Shown: positions 48,285-61,761 of the stretch, piece by piece
Position numbering within the stretch: position 1 is the first letter of the stretch
Layout: every line of letters begins with the position of its first letter
The notes under the pieces: model-generated
What the model saw: only the letters and a program-made list of their open reading frames with translations
Told to the model about the DNA's origin: nothing
Database searches by the model: none
Position numbers and translations under genes: made by a program
Assembly: GCA_050084515.1 (NCBI GenBank)
Contig: CM114271.1
Span: 22,444,001 to 22,508,000 of the forward strand
Direction: 5' to 3'
Length of the DNA stretch: 64,000 nucleotides
Source of the DNA: Blasia pusilla
Taxonomy: Eukaryota; Marchantiophyta; Marchantiopsida; Blasiales

Positions 48285-49345
48285 GATGTCGTGTTTCTTC
48301 AAGTGATTTGCAAAATTATGCATATTATGTAGGCGCAAGTAGAAATAAAAATTTTGGTCGGAAAAATTATAACTATGGAAGAAGATTTTGCTATAAAAGT
48401 GAGGTTCAACGCAACAAGTGTATGTACCAAGGTCAACAATAACAACAACAAGGTTGCACAGAAATAGACTGGTTCAATTCATCTCTTGCTTGGGTATTTT
48501 TAGTACCCACATCGTCTGTGCGAGCTCAAGATGCGAGAACAGGTGTGGACTCAGATTAAGGATGTAGGGAAGGGATGAAGTGGGTGTACAGGTTGCGGGC
48601 CCACATAGAGCTTACAATAGCCCAGGTAGTGTTTCTTCGAGTGATTTGCAAAATACTCATATTACTTAGGCGCATGTAGAAATATAAATTTTGGTCGGAA
48701 AATTTATAACTATGGAAGAATACTTTGCTCTAAAAGTCAGGTTCAACACAACAAGTTTATGTACCAAGGCCAACAATAACAACAACAAGGTTGCACAGAA
48801 ACAGACTGGTTCAATTCATCTCATGGGTTTTTGTAGTACCCGCATCGTCTATGCGTGCTCAAGATGTGAAAACAGGTCTGGGCTTAGACTAAGGATGCAT
48901 GGAAGGGATCAAGTGGGTGTGCATGTTGCGGGCCCACACCAAGCCTTATCCGCAGCCTACACTAGCCCAGGTAGTGTTTCTTCAAGTGATTTGCAAAAAT
49001 ATGCATATTACGTAGGCGCAGGTAGAAATATAAATTTTGGCCGGAAAAAATTATAGCTATGGAAGAATATCTTGCCCTAAAAGTCAAGGTCAACACAATA
49101 AGTGTATGTACCAAGGCCAAAAATAACAACAACAAGGTTGTACGGAAACAGACTGGTTCAATTCATCTTGTGCTGGGTTTTTTTAGTACCCGCATCCTCT
49201 GTGCGAGCTCAAGATCCGAGAACATGTCTGGGCTCAGATTAAGGATGTAGGGAAGGGATCAAGTGGGTGTGCAAGTTGCAGGCCCACACCAAGCCTATAC
49301 CTCAACCTACACTAGCCTAGGTAGTGTTTTTCCAAGTGATTTGCA
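48285..49345 (+). repeat. Tandem repeat, unit 340-350 bp, three copies
   Basis: Copies begin near 48290, 48628 and 48975 (each GTTTCTTCRAGTGATTTGCA), with the start of a fourth at 49328. Each unit joins copia gag text (FGRKN, TKANNNNKV-like) to an unrelated segment beginning AGACTGGTTCAATTCATCT and containing GGGAAGGGAT and a GGGCCCACA. The fourth partial copy is spliced directly into that second segment. Confidence 0.85.
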
Positions 49346-50955
49346 AGAATATGCGCATGGAAACAGACTGGCTCAATTCATCTCGTGCTTGGGTTTTTTT
49401 AGTACCTGCATCGTCTGTGCGAGAACAGGGTTGGGCTCAAATTAAGGATGTAGGGAAGGGATCAAGTGGGTGTGCAGGTTGCACGCCCACACCGAGCCTA
49501 CACCTCAGCCTTCACTATCCCACGGCGAGTCTGAGCAAGGCCCGCGCTGAGTGGGTCAAATACATGCCATATGGGTCAAAAATGGGCCCTATAGGTCAAA
49601 CCCAGGCTAAGCGCGGGCTGGAAAACGAGTGGCAAGAAAGGGCGATGGATTTCTAGGCTAGGGTGCATGCAAGACGAGCCCAGAATCTAAATTTGACAGC
49701 GAGACAAGCCTAGGTGTGGACCCATCCTAGGGCTAGACATAAGTCTGTGGACATGGAATTTTTCCAAAGGAAAATTCAACGACAAAAATAACAACACCAA
49801 GAATAATTATTATTATAATATCATCAAAATAATATATTTTTTTGCAAAGAAAAGGGATAATTTCGAGGTACAGGTCCCCAAAATTATTAACGTTATCTAC
49901 CATGGGGATCTTGCAACTATTGCTGGTTTAAATATCATCATGCGAAACACTTCTTTAAGATGTTGTATGACGGAAGATCTATATTATTTCTACAACAAAA
50001 CTATGTGGAGCAATACAATAGTAACAAGCAAGTGTTGACCATGAATCACAAGAGAGTGCCATATCCCAAGAACTAATTGAGAATAATGATATTTCAATTT
50101 GGGAGCATCATACCATATGACTTCTCATGAAAAAATAGCTCACTAATATGGAACCATGGAAGACTTCAAAATTTATTATGATAAGAGATGATAATTGATA
50201 TTAAATTACTTACATCATCACATGATTAAATGTTTTTTCACTCTTCCATCCTCTAATATGAATATTTTTTAAGGTATTCTATGTATACCTATTATTACAA
50301 GAATTTTGTCTCTCTAGAACCTATGGTAGAATAGAATTACAAGGTTAGATTGAATAAAAAAGGTTATTTTGTTAAAAATCTAACCAACCACTGGATTGGA
50401 GCAAGAGGAAGTAGATTTGATAAGATGTTCAAAATTAGATGTTATTATACATATTGTAGATGCAATAATATATGGATAAAGTGATCCAAAGGCAAAAAAC
50501 TTGGAGATTTTCCGTAAGAAGATAAGCCACATTAACTACTAGAGATTGAAGAGTTTGCCAAACTCTAACATGGTGATAGGAGTATCATCATTTACTCACT
50601 GTAGTACTCATTTTGAAGTTCATTTTCCTTGTAAATTTGGAGATGAAGCGAAGCAACCATTTCCAATAAAAGGTAAATATATGTCTTGGGTACAAGATCT
50701 TGTACATAGAGATGTTTGGGAATCATCTTAAACTCGTTTCAGAGGCATTGAATATATTGTCTTGGTAATTTCTCTAGAAGGACATGGATATACTTCCTAA
50801 AAGAGCAATCATAAGTATTTCAGATATTCCACAATTTTCAGAATTTATTTGGGATATAATTTCATTTTCAAATTGAGATGAATTGGAGGAGGTAAGTTTA
50901 TTTATAGCGAGTTTGATGCCTTCCAACGATAACATGCTATTAGAAAGCAAGTTAC

Positions 50956-51210
50956 GTGCAATATACTCCAAAGCATAATGGAATATTAGAGAGGAAGAAT
51001 TTCCACTTAATAGAAACATTGAGGGCTATGTTAAATGAGAAGAAGAATATTCCTAAGATGCATTGGGCAGATTCAATTGCATATGCGGTATATTTGAGAA
51101 ATCAAACGTCTAGTAGTATAGAAAAAATAAAAAAAATACACCAAAATAGGTCTTCACAAGTAAAAAGCTTGATCTTTCATTTCTTAAGATATTTGATTAT
51201 ATATGCTTAG
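50956..51210 (+). pseudogene. Copia integrase core fragment
   Basis: Open frame with TPKHNGILERKN, equivalent to the conserved TPQQNGVAERKN that contains the third catalytic residue (Glu kept), then WADSIAYAVYLRNQ. It stops within a low-complexity Lys/Ile stretch and the upstream Asp motifs are in other frames, so it is a fragment. Confidence 0.8.
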
Positions 51211-51399
51211 TTGATCTTCCAAATGAAAAAGGCAAGAAGTAAGATAGAAAAGCATAAAGATGTATCTTATTGGGCTATGCTATGGATTGTGAGGGTTATA
51301 GGTGTTATAATCCTTCCACTAAGCAAGGTATTTGATGAAATGTAGTCATGAGATGAGAAATCAGATTTCATTTAAATTGTTATTATACCTAGTGAGCCA

Positions 51400-54300
51400 A
51401 TTTAGAATTTAGGAAGGGATGATCAAGGGAGCATCATCCAATAACACCAATAGAGAACAAAAAACAAATTTTAATGATCTCTTTGATAAATGGATTCTTC
51501 CATACCTTGCATTTGAAGCTTCATTAGATAGAATCACTTTTGTTCTCAACCTTCCAAATCATTGACTTCCAAACTTTTCAAACTTGATCATCTCCCCTCG
51601 TTTTACATTGGTGTTGTTGGAAAACTCACGAAAATCCAAGCAGCAAATTTCCATGTCAAATTTCCGACTGGAGTTTTCTTCTTAAGTTACGCCCTTAAAA
51701 GAACAATCTCAAGTAGAAGTTTTGGGCCAATTCTACGCCCAAAACTTTTGGACATAGAATTGACCCAACGTCCTCGCGACCCATTTAACAAAAATCCATA
51801 CGTAAGTAGTTGACACTTGTGAGTTTTTTCTTCATGAATCATTTCTTATAAAGAAAATGGATCGCCGCGACCTCCGCACGTGCTCATGGAATCAACCCCT
51901 TAGGAAGGTAGGCAAGTGACAACTGGCAAGAAACCCGCCGGCGGCATAGTATCCGGTTGCCGGTTCAGCCAGAAAGGGGTTTCTTGGCAGCCTTCTAAAC
52001 TGCTAGTAGTTTAGATTGGTGCTACTAATTTGGCGAGCATGCGACACTAGACTAACGGAACCCCGCTACTTTGTCGCGGAAAACATTCCCCAGTCGATCC
52101 GGCGGCGGCGCCGATCGTACACGCCTAGTTAGTTCCCCTTTCTCCATTCTGCATGGAGGCGCCGATGGAAGCGCTCGCTTATCCGCTACTTCGGCGTGGA
52201 GGCGCCACTAATCTGGCGGCCCTGCGGATGGAACCTCCACGTACCGTTCGCCCGTCCCTTCAGTAGATCCGTCACGTGAGCTAAAGCTAGATTCGAAAGA
52301 CACCCCATAGGGCCAACCAATGAGCGCACGTGCTTTAGGGCCAGTAATCTCGCCTGATTGTGATCGGCTGGCTGCCTAGCTGGCATAGGTATGGAGAGAG
52401 GGGGCCCAAGAAACCACCTTTCTCGGGCACTTATCTTTCCCGATGTCTTAAAAGGAGAAAAAGAAAAAGAGTTAAGCGATAAATCCCTTTTTCCCCCGTC
52501 CGATTTAATTTTTACGGGAGAGTCGGTTTTCCTCTGACGGCAAATATTCCCGTGGATTTTCCCGGTTATTTGGCGGTTATTTCCAAAAATGACAAGAAAA
52601 ATGTATTTATTCATGACGGAAATTGTCATAAACTTTCGGTGCAGTGAGATCCAAATTTTCCGATTGATTTTTGAAGAAGTTGGATTCTTATGGAGAGTTA
52701 GGCAATAGGAAAATTTTAAGAAAGGCCTTTGGAATGGCTTTTTGTATTTTTTGTAAAGAGAAGAAACAAAACCTAAATAAAAGGAGATGGGAGAATCCAT
52801 GGGAAGTAAGAGAGGGGTTGGGAACATCCATGAGCACATCTGGTCGTTATACCACCCCCCCTCCCCCCCATAGGTTCGTTACTGATGTTTAGGATGGTTC
52901 TACATAGGAAGAACTTCCATACAGGATATGGATACATCTAGAGTTTTCAGTTTCCCAACATCAAAGACCATATGTTTGGATACACTTCAGAGCATTGATT
53001 TTGAAAGTATATCTATTTTTCAAAATATGGATTTCGGATTGACTTTTTAAGTATGAAAATCCACACTCGAATCTTGTTTCCAATTTCTTCTTGCTTTCTT
53101 AAATATTACCATCCGTGAGTAAAAAACCAAAAAATCTCTTTCTCATAAAAGAAAACTTGCCAAGCGTTGCCCTTACTTACACTTTCCTTCCATCCTTCCT
53201 TCCATCCATGCATGCATAGGCTAACAAAAAAATTGTTAGGATGAAAGTCTTTATGCCATTTTGAGTAATCCATATGAAAGAGAATGCAAATGTTAGGATG
53301 TCTCCACTCCACAAAGCGTGGAACATGCCTTTCCATGCAAACAGGAGATGTGAAACTAATCCCTACCAACTTTGATGGAGTTCACTCCGTCATTATGGCA
53401 CTAGTTTCCTCAAATTAAGAAGTGTTGGAGCTCCATATTTAACATTCTCCCATATAAAATAATGGGAGGGAAATCTTTCTAAAAGAAAGATTTATTTCCA
53501 GCTTCTTTTTTTTGGAAACAAAGAGGAATATCAGCCCTGTCTCTTTCCACATGCACTCTCCATTGCCTCAAAAGCCCTAAACTTAAACTTAATTTAGCAA
53601 TTTAGGGGTTTTTTATGAGAGATGGAAGTGTAGCAATAAGGCCACTCAAAGCGGCCTCTATGGGTGTCGCGGAAATTACTGTGAGATGACCCTATGGCGA
53701 TTCCCGCCATGGCAAACGCTCGGCCACGCTAGCCCAATTAAGGAGGCCGCCGTTTGCCCATAATGGTTGTCCCCATTCTTGTATTCCTTTCTTGAACATT
53801 CAACATTTCATATTCAGCAGTCCTACACAAAGCGCCCCCTTTCCAAGGTCTAAGGAATTTTTTCACAGGAATCGGTACATTGCCAGTATTTCACAGTCGG
53901 AAACTATAGAATCGAATTTCCAACCGGTTTTCAGATACCCTATGCAAAGAAAATCCCCTATCTCCAGTCGTTTTTTTTTACCAATTTTAAACAAAACGGA
54001 AATTTCTGATTTCAACCGGAGAGGATTACTCGCAAATCCGCATCTCCCCAATCATCTGCTTTCTTCCAATATCGGAAGGTGGACCGGACGGTGATTTTTC
54101 CAATGGCAGTCCAACTCAAAGCAACCACAACTTTGAGTGGTCCTAATACTCCTATAGCTCTGTGCCAACTCCCGATGGTGTGGGTTACAACCAAAAACCG
54201 TGACCGCCATGAAGAAGACCAAAAAATTTTACAACACCAATTTCTTATCATCTAACTTGATAGGGAAAAAAAAAGATAATTTTGAGAGATATCTAAAATC

Positions 54301-57300
54301 TAGACAAACACATGTGACGGCTGGAAACTCCTTGGCCCTAATAGAGGAGAAAAGAATAGCCCTAATGTCCAAGTGAGGGAAGTATCATTTTTTATTTTTT
54401 TTCATTCACACTAGAGATGAGATAACAAGAATTCACTCCTTAGGTGGACGTGGCCTAGCACCCACTCCATGGATCTTTGGTGGAGGTGGGAATGCGTGTC
54501 TCACTAGTCAACATGAATCAATCAATCTATCTATCTATGGAGCCTCGTTAATGCAGGCACGCTCTACGAGACTTAGACCACACTTTCTTTGCTCAATGTT
54601 TTTGTGGGGCCTTCTTTTGCTTTTTCCAATCTTTTTTCCGTCTTCATATATTTATTTGTATTTAAATATATTTGTATTTATGTATCATTACTGACTTTTG
54701 TTTCTTTGGTTACAAGAAACGCATTCGGATTCCTTTACAGTGGGGAATATACGAGACGAGTTTTCATTCGTTGAGAGGAGTTTTCTTTTACTATTTTTGT
54801 GCGTGAGAAAATTGAATTATGAGAAGAGGAATATGACGTGGAAATTGAAAACATGTGGAATATTTTGAGAATTTAATAAGTGATTAAAAATGATGGTGCG
54901 AAGAAGTAAGAGCACATTTCTAAAAATGGAAACGACAATAATTCGCACTTTGGAGCATTCCTTAGATTTTACAATAAAAATGTTTGAAACATTAAAGATA
55001 AACCTCAATTTTCGGGGACCATAATAGTGCTCGGCAAGGATTTTTCTGCAAACCGGTAGCTTTCCGAGAGAACTCTCAAGGTAGTCGGAAATTTCTCCAT
55101 TCTTGCCGGTTTTTTTAAATTTTAACAAAGAAAACTCACTTTTCTCGTCGGAAAATTTCCAAAACTTTCAGATTTGAACCGGAAATCGCACGTTCTCAAC
55201 CGGCTGCTTTAACAAAGAATGCCGGTTCTTGACAAGCATTGGACCATAAGAAAGAGGACGTCACGTGACAATCATCGGTGGGATCCTTTTTCTTTTATTT
55301 CTGATTTAAAATTTCTAACCCCAACTAATTTTTTTACTTCGTCTTGTTCATGTTTTATAGGAAAACGTTTAATTATCTCCTTTTTAAAGAAAATAGGAAA
55401 ATTTTATACCCAAAATTCGTAATATTCTCAAATATTTAATTTAAATCTATTTACATAAATTTTTCATTGAATTTTTTTAATTAAATTAGAAGTTACAGAA
55501 ACTGAAAATACAATGTAGAACTAACCAAAATCATAATCCTCCCATGATGTCCATTGTAACCACTATATCTAATTCCGTATTTTGGAATTATTCTTAATTT
55601 TTTATGGAGTTGATGGATTCTAGTTGTAGAACACACATAGACCTTGAGAGTCATTAGAACCACATTATTATTTTTTGAATCCAAACTAGATTCGATCCCC
55701 AATAATTGCTTACCTCGATTTGGTTTTAGCAAGCATTGCATCTATTGAGTCTCAAGTGCGTCATCCCATGAGTCTTTTACAATGACCCCCAAAGTCACTT
55801 ACTCTAAATTGGAAACAAAACCACCAACTTATGCTACTAGTGCATAAGTTGGTTTAAAAACTTCCTTTTGAAAAAAAATTCAGATTTTATTAAAAATTTA
55901 AGATCCTAAAAAACCTAAAAAAATCGTTTAAGGTTTAAGGATGTGAGAAGAAATAAACGAAAATGAAATGAAATAAGAAAGAACTTTCTTATACATGTAG
56001 GTTGTCATCCATAGCTTGGGGTGTCACGTTTGTTCCACTCAAAAGATTTCCATATGCTACAACTTCTTTTCTTAGAAATTTTCTCCACACATTTCTTTGG
56101 CAAGGAATGGGACAACTTCTTCCATTATGCGAGAAATAAATTATAAAACCTATTGAATTGTTCTTGCAACATTATGGCACGTGTATCATGAGATTAAGAT
56201 TCCATATTCTCATGTCAACGCAATAATGGAATCAGTTCTAGGAATGTTGAAAGGTAAATAACGTCTAAAGAGGGCTTGTATTCTGCACGATTGACACACA
56301 AGACAAACCCCCAAACAACACAAGCTCGAAACAAAGGATAAAAATTGGCAAGAGCTGGACGAGAATGTGAAAAAATAATTGTTGGGTGGTATCAAAAGCC
56401 ATGAACACGTCATGGACCTCTTTTCCCCTTTTATCGTCTTCTTCATCATCAAATTCAAGATTGGACGAGTGGTGATGAAGTTACCTACTTTGGCACGAAA
56501 TGAGGTGCAATGGTCTCAAATGTGGGCTCGTGCTACCTTTAGGGGGAGTTGAGGGGCAGCAACTCGAAGTCGTGTATTGGGGTGTGGGTGATAGCTCACA
56601 TGCCTACTACCTCGTAGAGAGTAGGAAAAAGTTAAGAGACCTTTGCATTGGCCATTTTTTGGGGTTCTTTCCATGAGTCGAAACTCCAAGAGGCAAAACT
56701 AAACGTTTCTTTTCTTTTGTGTTGCCCTCGAGGATTCCTACCCATTCAAACAAAAAAGTATTTCAAACGTTCTTTTTGGGTTGGACGTAGAGGCAACGGT
56801 ACATTCGATACTGGAAAAGGTCATATTTAGGGGGTGATAACAATGAATATTATTTTCTGTAAAGTAGTAGTTTTTCGATTCTAGTTCGAAGAGAGGGTTC
56901 TCAGCACCAGTTTGGAAATTCTCGAAACATTGTAACGAGTTTTATGTATAATGTGTCGAAAACTCACAACATCTCTCGCCATCGCATTCTATGAAGAGAA
57001 AAACTAATGCGTTTAGTTGGGTTAGACTTACTTGCATGGCACTCTTCTTATTACTTGTATGTTTCGAAAATTTATCTATTCAGTAATCGCAAGAGTGCCT
57101 CTTGCTTCTTTGAGAACACTCTTCTTAGGGGCCACTCGAATCTTTTTTGGAGGCGCAAGGTTTGAAATTTGGAAGTTCGAGGGTTTAGGGTATGAGAACA
57201 TATTTAGAGTCAAAAAAATTTTGGAGGGTGTTCTTCACATGGGCTTCTTACTAGTACTATACTATTACTTATTCGAAGTAGTGTGAAGCAAACGATGGAG

Positions 57301-58744
57301 CAAAATTTTAATTATGATCAGATTTAACAATCAAATATCTATAAAATCCGAAAACATAATTACAGTCCATCTAGACTAACCACGTGCGCTCTTCATGTGT
57401 TTGTTAATTATTTTCTCCCCCTACTCACACCCTCCATATGTTACAAATGCCAAGAAAGAAAAATATGGAAAGAACCCTACAACATATGGACCACTCTAAA
57501 ATAAAGAAAATTCCTCATCTATTAAGGGCTTTTGCCTCCAATAATGAAGACTTTGAGATCCCTAGTTCATAGGTCAAGCCATGAGGGTGACAACTACTTC
57601 CAATATGGAGGTTCCTAAGTAGCGAAGGCATAGTAGGGAATGCTCCCACATTGGGAGACTAAGGAAGCGTAAGTACTTGCATAACCAGTTAAGTCCTTGA
57701 TAGTGGGCCAACCTATCATTCAAGGAACAAGGACTTAACCAGTTAAGTCCTTGTTCGTCATTGGGCAAACAACATAGTACGAAATTGATGCATTCTTCTG
57801 ACTTTTCCCTGGACCCTCTTTCTTCCGATAATCCTGAGTTTTAGATTAAACTAGATTGGCCCCCGCGTTCCTAGCGCAACTTTTGATAGAAGAAAAAATT
57901 GGCAGAAGTGGAATCTCCTGTTTTGATTTTGGGAAAGTAATCATGGTGTGGAGCTGGAAGCAAGAGAGCCTCAGTTGCGTTGGGCTCTTACTATGGCGAG
58001 GTAAAGAATCGATTTTCACTCCCGACGAGTGGCTGACGCCTGAACCACAAACCACTGCTCCAATGAGTGGATCCATATCATAAGTTGGTAAGTGGTTTTT
58101 CTTGTTATTTTGTTCATGAAAACACCACATGTAACACCCATACATGTGCCCCCCACCGGGTCCACCCTGCACATCGCGTTTGTTCGATGACTGTCCTCTC
58201 TGACTGCAATGATGGCAACATCTGCCATCTGACATCTGACATCGTTTGAGTCTTTGATGTAGATAGGTTCCCGGGCAAGTGAAGAGCCATAATTGCAGCA
58301 ACTCTCCATGATTGCGTCACGGGGTGAGCTTGATTCTCTGTTGATCCACCATGAAATTTCATCCCGAAGTTCAAAAGACGTCCGACCTCCAACGTTTCTT
58401 CAAAGGTTTATCGATCCAGAAACAACTGGAAAACTTTCTACATCCCAGGCAGTGCCACCAACCCGGCTCTAAGTCTCACCCAATCAGTCTGTAGGGTGGA
58501 ATCGCTTCACACCACCAATCTGAACTCCATCTTGGGTACAGCACTAGAGGGTGAATTGTCATATGTAACACAACGAATGTGGCGAGGTGCATTAAATTCT
58601 ATTCAACACCCGAAGACTGTCAGATAGGACCCGTGTGCATCATGGTGTCACCAGAAGACTCTCCAAGATAACAAAGGCTTTATCTATATATCTATATATA
58701 CATGAGTGTGAGCCCTGTTGTGATTGTTCTTCATCCTAATGTTA
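51400..58744. other. Intergenic DNA between copia remnant and SEC20
   Basis: No coding region recognised in 7.3 kb. Small hairpins are present: 51722-51752 (AAGTTTTGGGC stem), 55824-55855 (ACCAACTTATGC stem, 7-base loop TACTAGT) and 57725-57756. A C-rich run lies at 52852-52868 and a GC-richer stretch at 51.85-52.45 kb. The last few hundred bases before 58744 should hold the SEC20 3' UTR. Confidence 0.45.
57725..57756. repeat. Perfect 15-bp-arm palindrome
   Basis: GAACAAGGACTTAAC and its exact reverse complement are separated by CA. The right half sequence CAGTTAAGTCCTTG also occurs at about 57684-57697, about 57 bp upstream. Confidence 0.9.
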
Positions 58745-61700
58745 CTACAGCTCATCGTTGAAGATCGGATGATAAATTGCATCCCCCGTGACCACTGGAT
58801 CATGAGTAGGCACTGCACTTGGACTTGATTGTGAGATGGGCACATGTGTTCCATAGATAGGGGGGGACGTTCGTTGTGCTCTCCAGATACCAAGTCGTTT
58901 TAGAAAGATGTAATTACACACGAGGAGAAACACAGTGATTCCAACCACCAGTATCAACCTGCAAAATTATGTGGAATAGGCGAAGTTAGCTCCTCCAGAT
59001 GAGCAGAGTGCCAATTGGGGTTGATGGGAGAAGGGTAAAAATAAGTTTTGATAGAACTTGTAAAATGTGCAGCTTTGACTCGGAGCCTAAGAGAAACTCA
59101 CTAAACATTCCAGTCTTGTAGTCACTCAACATAAATGTTAGACAAGTGCATTCAAGAGCATGTACCTATCAATAAGGTCTTGTCGAGTCATTGAAGTGAG
59201 CAGGCGTCTGGTTCTATTCAAGATTGACCGTTGGCCTACATATTCATCCTTTGCAGTTCCCAAAGTGACATTGGATTGATCTGCAAGTGAAAAAGAGCAA
59301 CTGTTAATAGTGGAAATGAAAAATGAAATCTGCTGCCTGATGTAAACTTACAACTGAGATTATACATCTGTGCATTGCACGGGCACCAGCTAGTCATTTG
59401 AAAAGGGGGTGCCAGTATTACATCCTGCCCGCCATTCAGACCCAGACAGACCACATGAACTGGAGAAATTTAAAAAAGTAGTTGAAGTCATTTTACCCAC
59501 CGAGTGTCTGAATGGTGTTGGTTGTTCTCTCAACTTCCTGCACTAAAAAACAGCCACGCATCACGTATCACATATGGTATCCTTGGCACTCAACCTACTG
59601 CTAAGCTCAACCAAGTGGCAAAAACAATAGTTTATGCTGTGGTCCTCTGCCAGAGGGAGTAGCAGATCAGGCCAAGTATATTCCAATTTGACGCATAAAG
59701 CCAACGCTAGAGAATTTCATCTAATGAGATGTGGAGGCTAGGGAAGGAAGAATGATTTTACTAATGTGATGTTTTGCTACATCACTTATTATGAAAGTTC
59801 ATGTCAACAACAGGAAACTCTCACCACCTTCTTGACTTGTCCAGTGATTTAGTGAAAAACACTAAATCATTGGACAAAAGAGAATTTGAAGGCTATACCT
59901 GGACCATCATCTGGCGGGTTCGGCGGAGGCCTTCTGTTATACTCTCTGTAGCTGCAGCCATTCCTGCTTGTGTCCTTGGTACACAATCAAAGGAATCGTC
60001 CTCAGAGAACTGACCAACATAGACCACCGCCAATTCAAGAGATGGATACTAGCAAGGAAACCAATCAGAAAGGAAATGAACCCCACCTCCAAATGGCAGC
60101 AGAAAGCTCCTTCCACTTCAAAGTTGTCCATTTGCCTATCCAACCATAAGGAGTGCAAGTAGCAAGAGGGAGACAAAGTGCTTACTGCAAATTCCGTCGG
60201 CGGAGGGTTGCTTCTTCACCTCCAGCAAGTAAGAGCTCCCTCTGCAAAAACCAACATGCACTTAGAGCAAAAAATCGTGTTGTTTCTTCTCGTCATGAAT
60301 TATGGTTTGGTCCCTTGCAGTTAATTTCCAAAAGAACAATTCTGTGAGCAAAATAACAAGGGCAAATATGCAGCTAAGTGAATAAGCCACACACTGCATA
60401 CACTCTTCAGAACCAAGCTAGCATCTCAAAGACTGGAAGTAGCCATATGGATGCTCCTATAATGGAATCTAAACTCGAACAAGTTTAGATCACCAACTGA
60501 ACTCAATTAAGTTTAGAGCACATTACTCACACCAGTTTGCAAGGTCGCCTCGTCTACCGTTGCACTCGGCAAGAGAATATGTAGATAAGGGGAAAATGCT
60601 CACCAAGCAATGCATGAGAGCTAATAGATGAGTGGCAGCCTTACTTCTTGCTTTGCAGCTCTTTCCATGTTGGATTTTGCCTTCATGTTGGCACTTCTAA
60701 GGTTCAAGCGAAGGCTGAAGACACAGATGACTTTATAGGTGAGAGCCTGCCGTTCATGGTAAATTGAGAAACTGGAATTACAGGAGCTACAGAACTTGGA
60801 TGCTGTTGTGTGTCCATGAAAAAAATGAATGTAGACAATCACTGTGGGAAGCAAAAAAAATCGAAAATGAGAATTTGAGCTTGGACTTTATCATGGAAAC
60901 TTTTTTTGTCTTCAACGTAGTATGACAAACCTACGAAAGGTAGGAGTGACCTACTCCTGAAACTGCTTTTTCCAATCGCGCAACTTTTTCAAGCAAGCTT
61001 CGCTCTCTTCTTCACTGCATCAGCCAAGACCCATCATTTGGGGGGTTGAGATAAGAACTTGAGCGGCAACATCATTCTTCACAACTGCACGGTCTGGCAG
61101 TCGCCACTTGTGGCACTGCATTCAGCATCACTAGAGTATAAAGGAAGTACTGGCAACTAAATCTGGCACCACATTAGAGGGTGGACAACGATCATTTCTG
61201 TTCAGTACCCTCCACAATGGTATTCTCGTTATTAATTAATTAATTCTAACTTTTTGAACTTTCGTCTTTGTGAGTAAATGAAAACCCCTAATCCATGCCC
61301 AACAACACTATTGGAAACAACTAATCATTTCCATTTTGCCGAGAGGTGCCGGCTTCCAGATACTCATGGTCGTTAAGGAATCCGCTTGATTGACATTAAG
61401 GGACAATAGGTTATTACTCTGAGGCAAACTTGAAAAAATAGAAACGCGTGAGAAGCCACGAGTAAGAATAACTCGCCTTGGCTGCTGCTGTGCTATCAAC
61501 TCCAAACGCAATGTGAGTGATTGCATGGCTGTGAATCGATCTTGGACAACAGCATTGAGTCGCGGCAAGGCAGCTTTGTCCCGAATTCCCCCGGCAGACC
61601 CGCAAGCTTCCACAGCTCTTATTTTTTCGCTTAAGTCCAAGGTGGCCTCTTTCCACTCCGTCTCTACTTGCAGAGCCGCCGCATCCATGTCGTCATCCAT
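58745..61700 (-). CDS. SEC20: SEC20-type Q-SNARE of Golgi-to-ER transport
   Basis: Eight exons on the minus strand: 61700-61477, 61014-60955, 60714-60645, 60241-60186, 59974-59899, 59537-59501, 59280-59166, 58958-58745. Phases agree throughout, giving 283 aa, the usual plant SEC20 length. Key text: an N-terminal helical region with KAALPRLNAVVQDRF, LRDWKKQFQD, RELLLAGGEEATLRRRNLQ (about 119-137), the SNARE-like helix ATESITEGLRRTRQMMVQEVER, then RSILNRTRRLLTSMTRQDLIDR, and one membrane span at about 214-232. The luminal tail ends in NDEL, a likely ER-retrieval signal; yeast Sec20p ends in HDEL. Intron 1 uses a GC donor (AAG|GCGAGT at 61477/61476), chosen because no GT site keeps the frame and the family text continues across it; all other introns are GT-AG. 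SEC20 works with Tip20, Ufe1 and Use1 in yeast. Confidence 0.92.
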
Positions 61701-61725
61701 CCTAAAAGTCTAGTATAGACACTCT

Positions 61726-61758
<33 letters not shown>
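61726..61758. repeat. GA microsatellite in the SEC20 5' UTR
   Basis: A GA run of about 33 bp, 26 bp upstream of the SEC20 start codon (CT on the transcript). CT-rich leaders are common in plant genes. Confidence 0.85.

Positions 61759-61761
<3 letters not shown>

Larger units (their letters stand above)
48080..51400 (+). mobile_element. Ty1/copia retrotransposon remnant, gag to integrase
   Basis: Gag C-terminal text STFEELILFQITEEIR precedes a tandem-repeat expansion at about 48.29-49.35 kb. A degraded knuckle CNYCWFKYHHAKHF is near 49.9 kb. A protease-position segment near 50.1 kb is unreadable beyond traces. The gag-pre-integrase motif SHINY is near 50.53 kb. Integrase appears as MQYTPKHNGILERKN and MHWADSIAYAVYLRNQT (50.96-51.12 kb), followed by RCILLGYA...GYRCYNPSTK (about 51.26-51.33 kb). 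Integrase before RT is the copia order; RT and RNase H are missing, so the 3' half is gone. No LTRs found. Confidence 0.8.

Noticed and set aside
58745-61700. SYP7- or NPSN-type SNARE
   Set aside because: The exon texts RELLLAGGEEATLRRRNLQ and LLTSMTRQDLIDR and the short luminal tail match SEC20, not those families.
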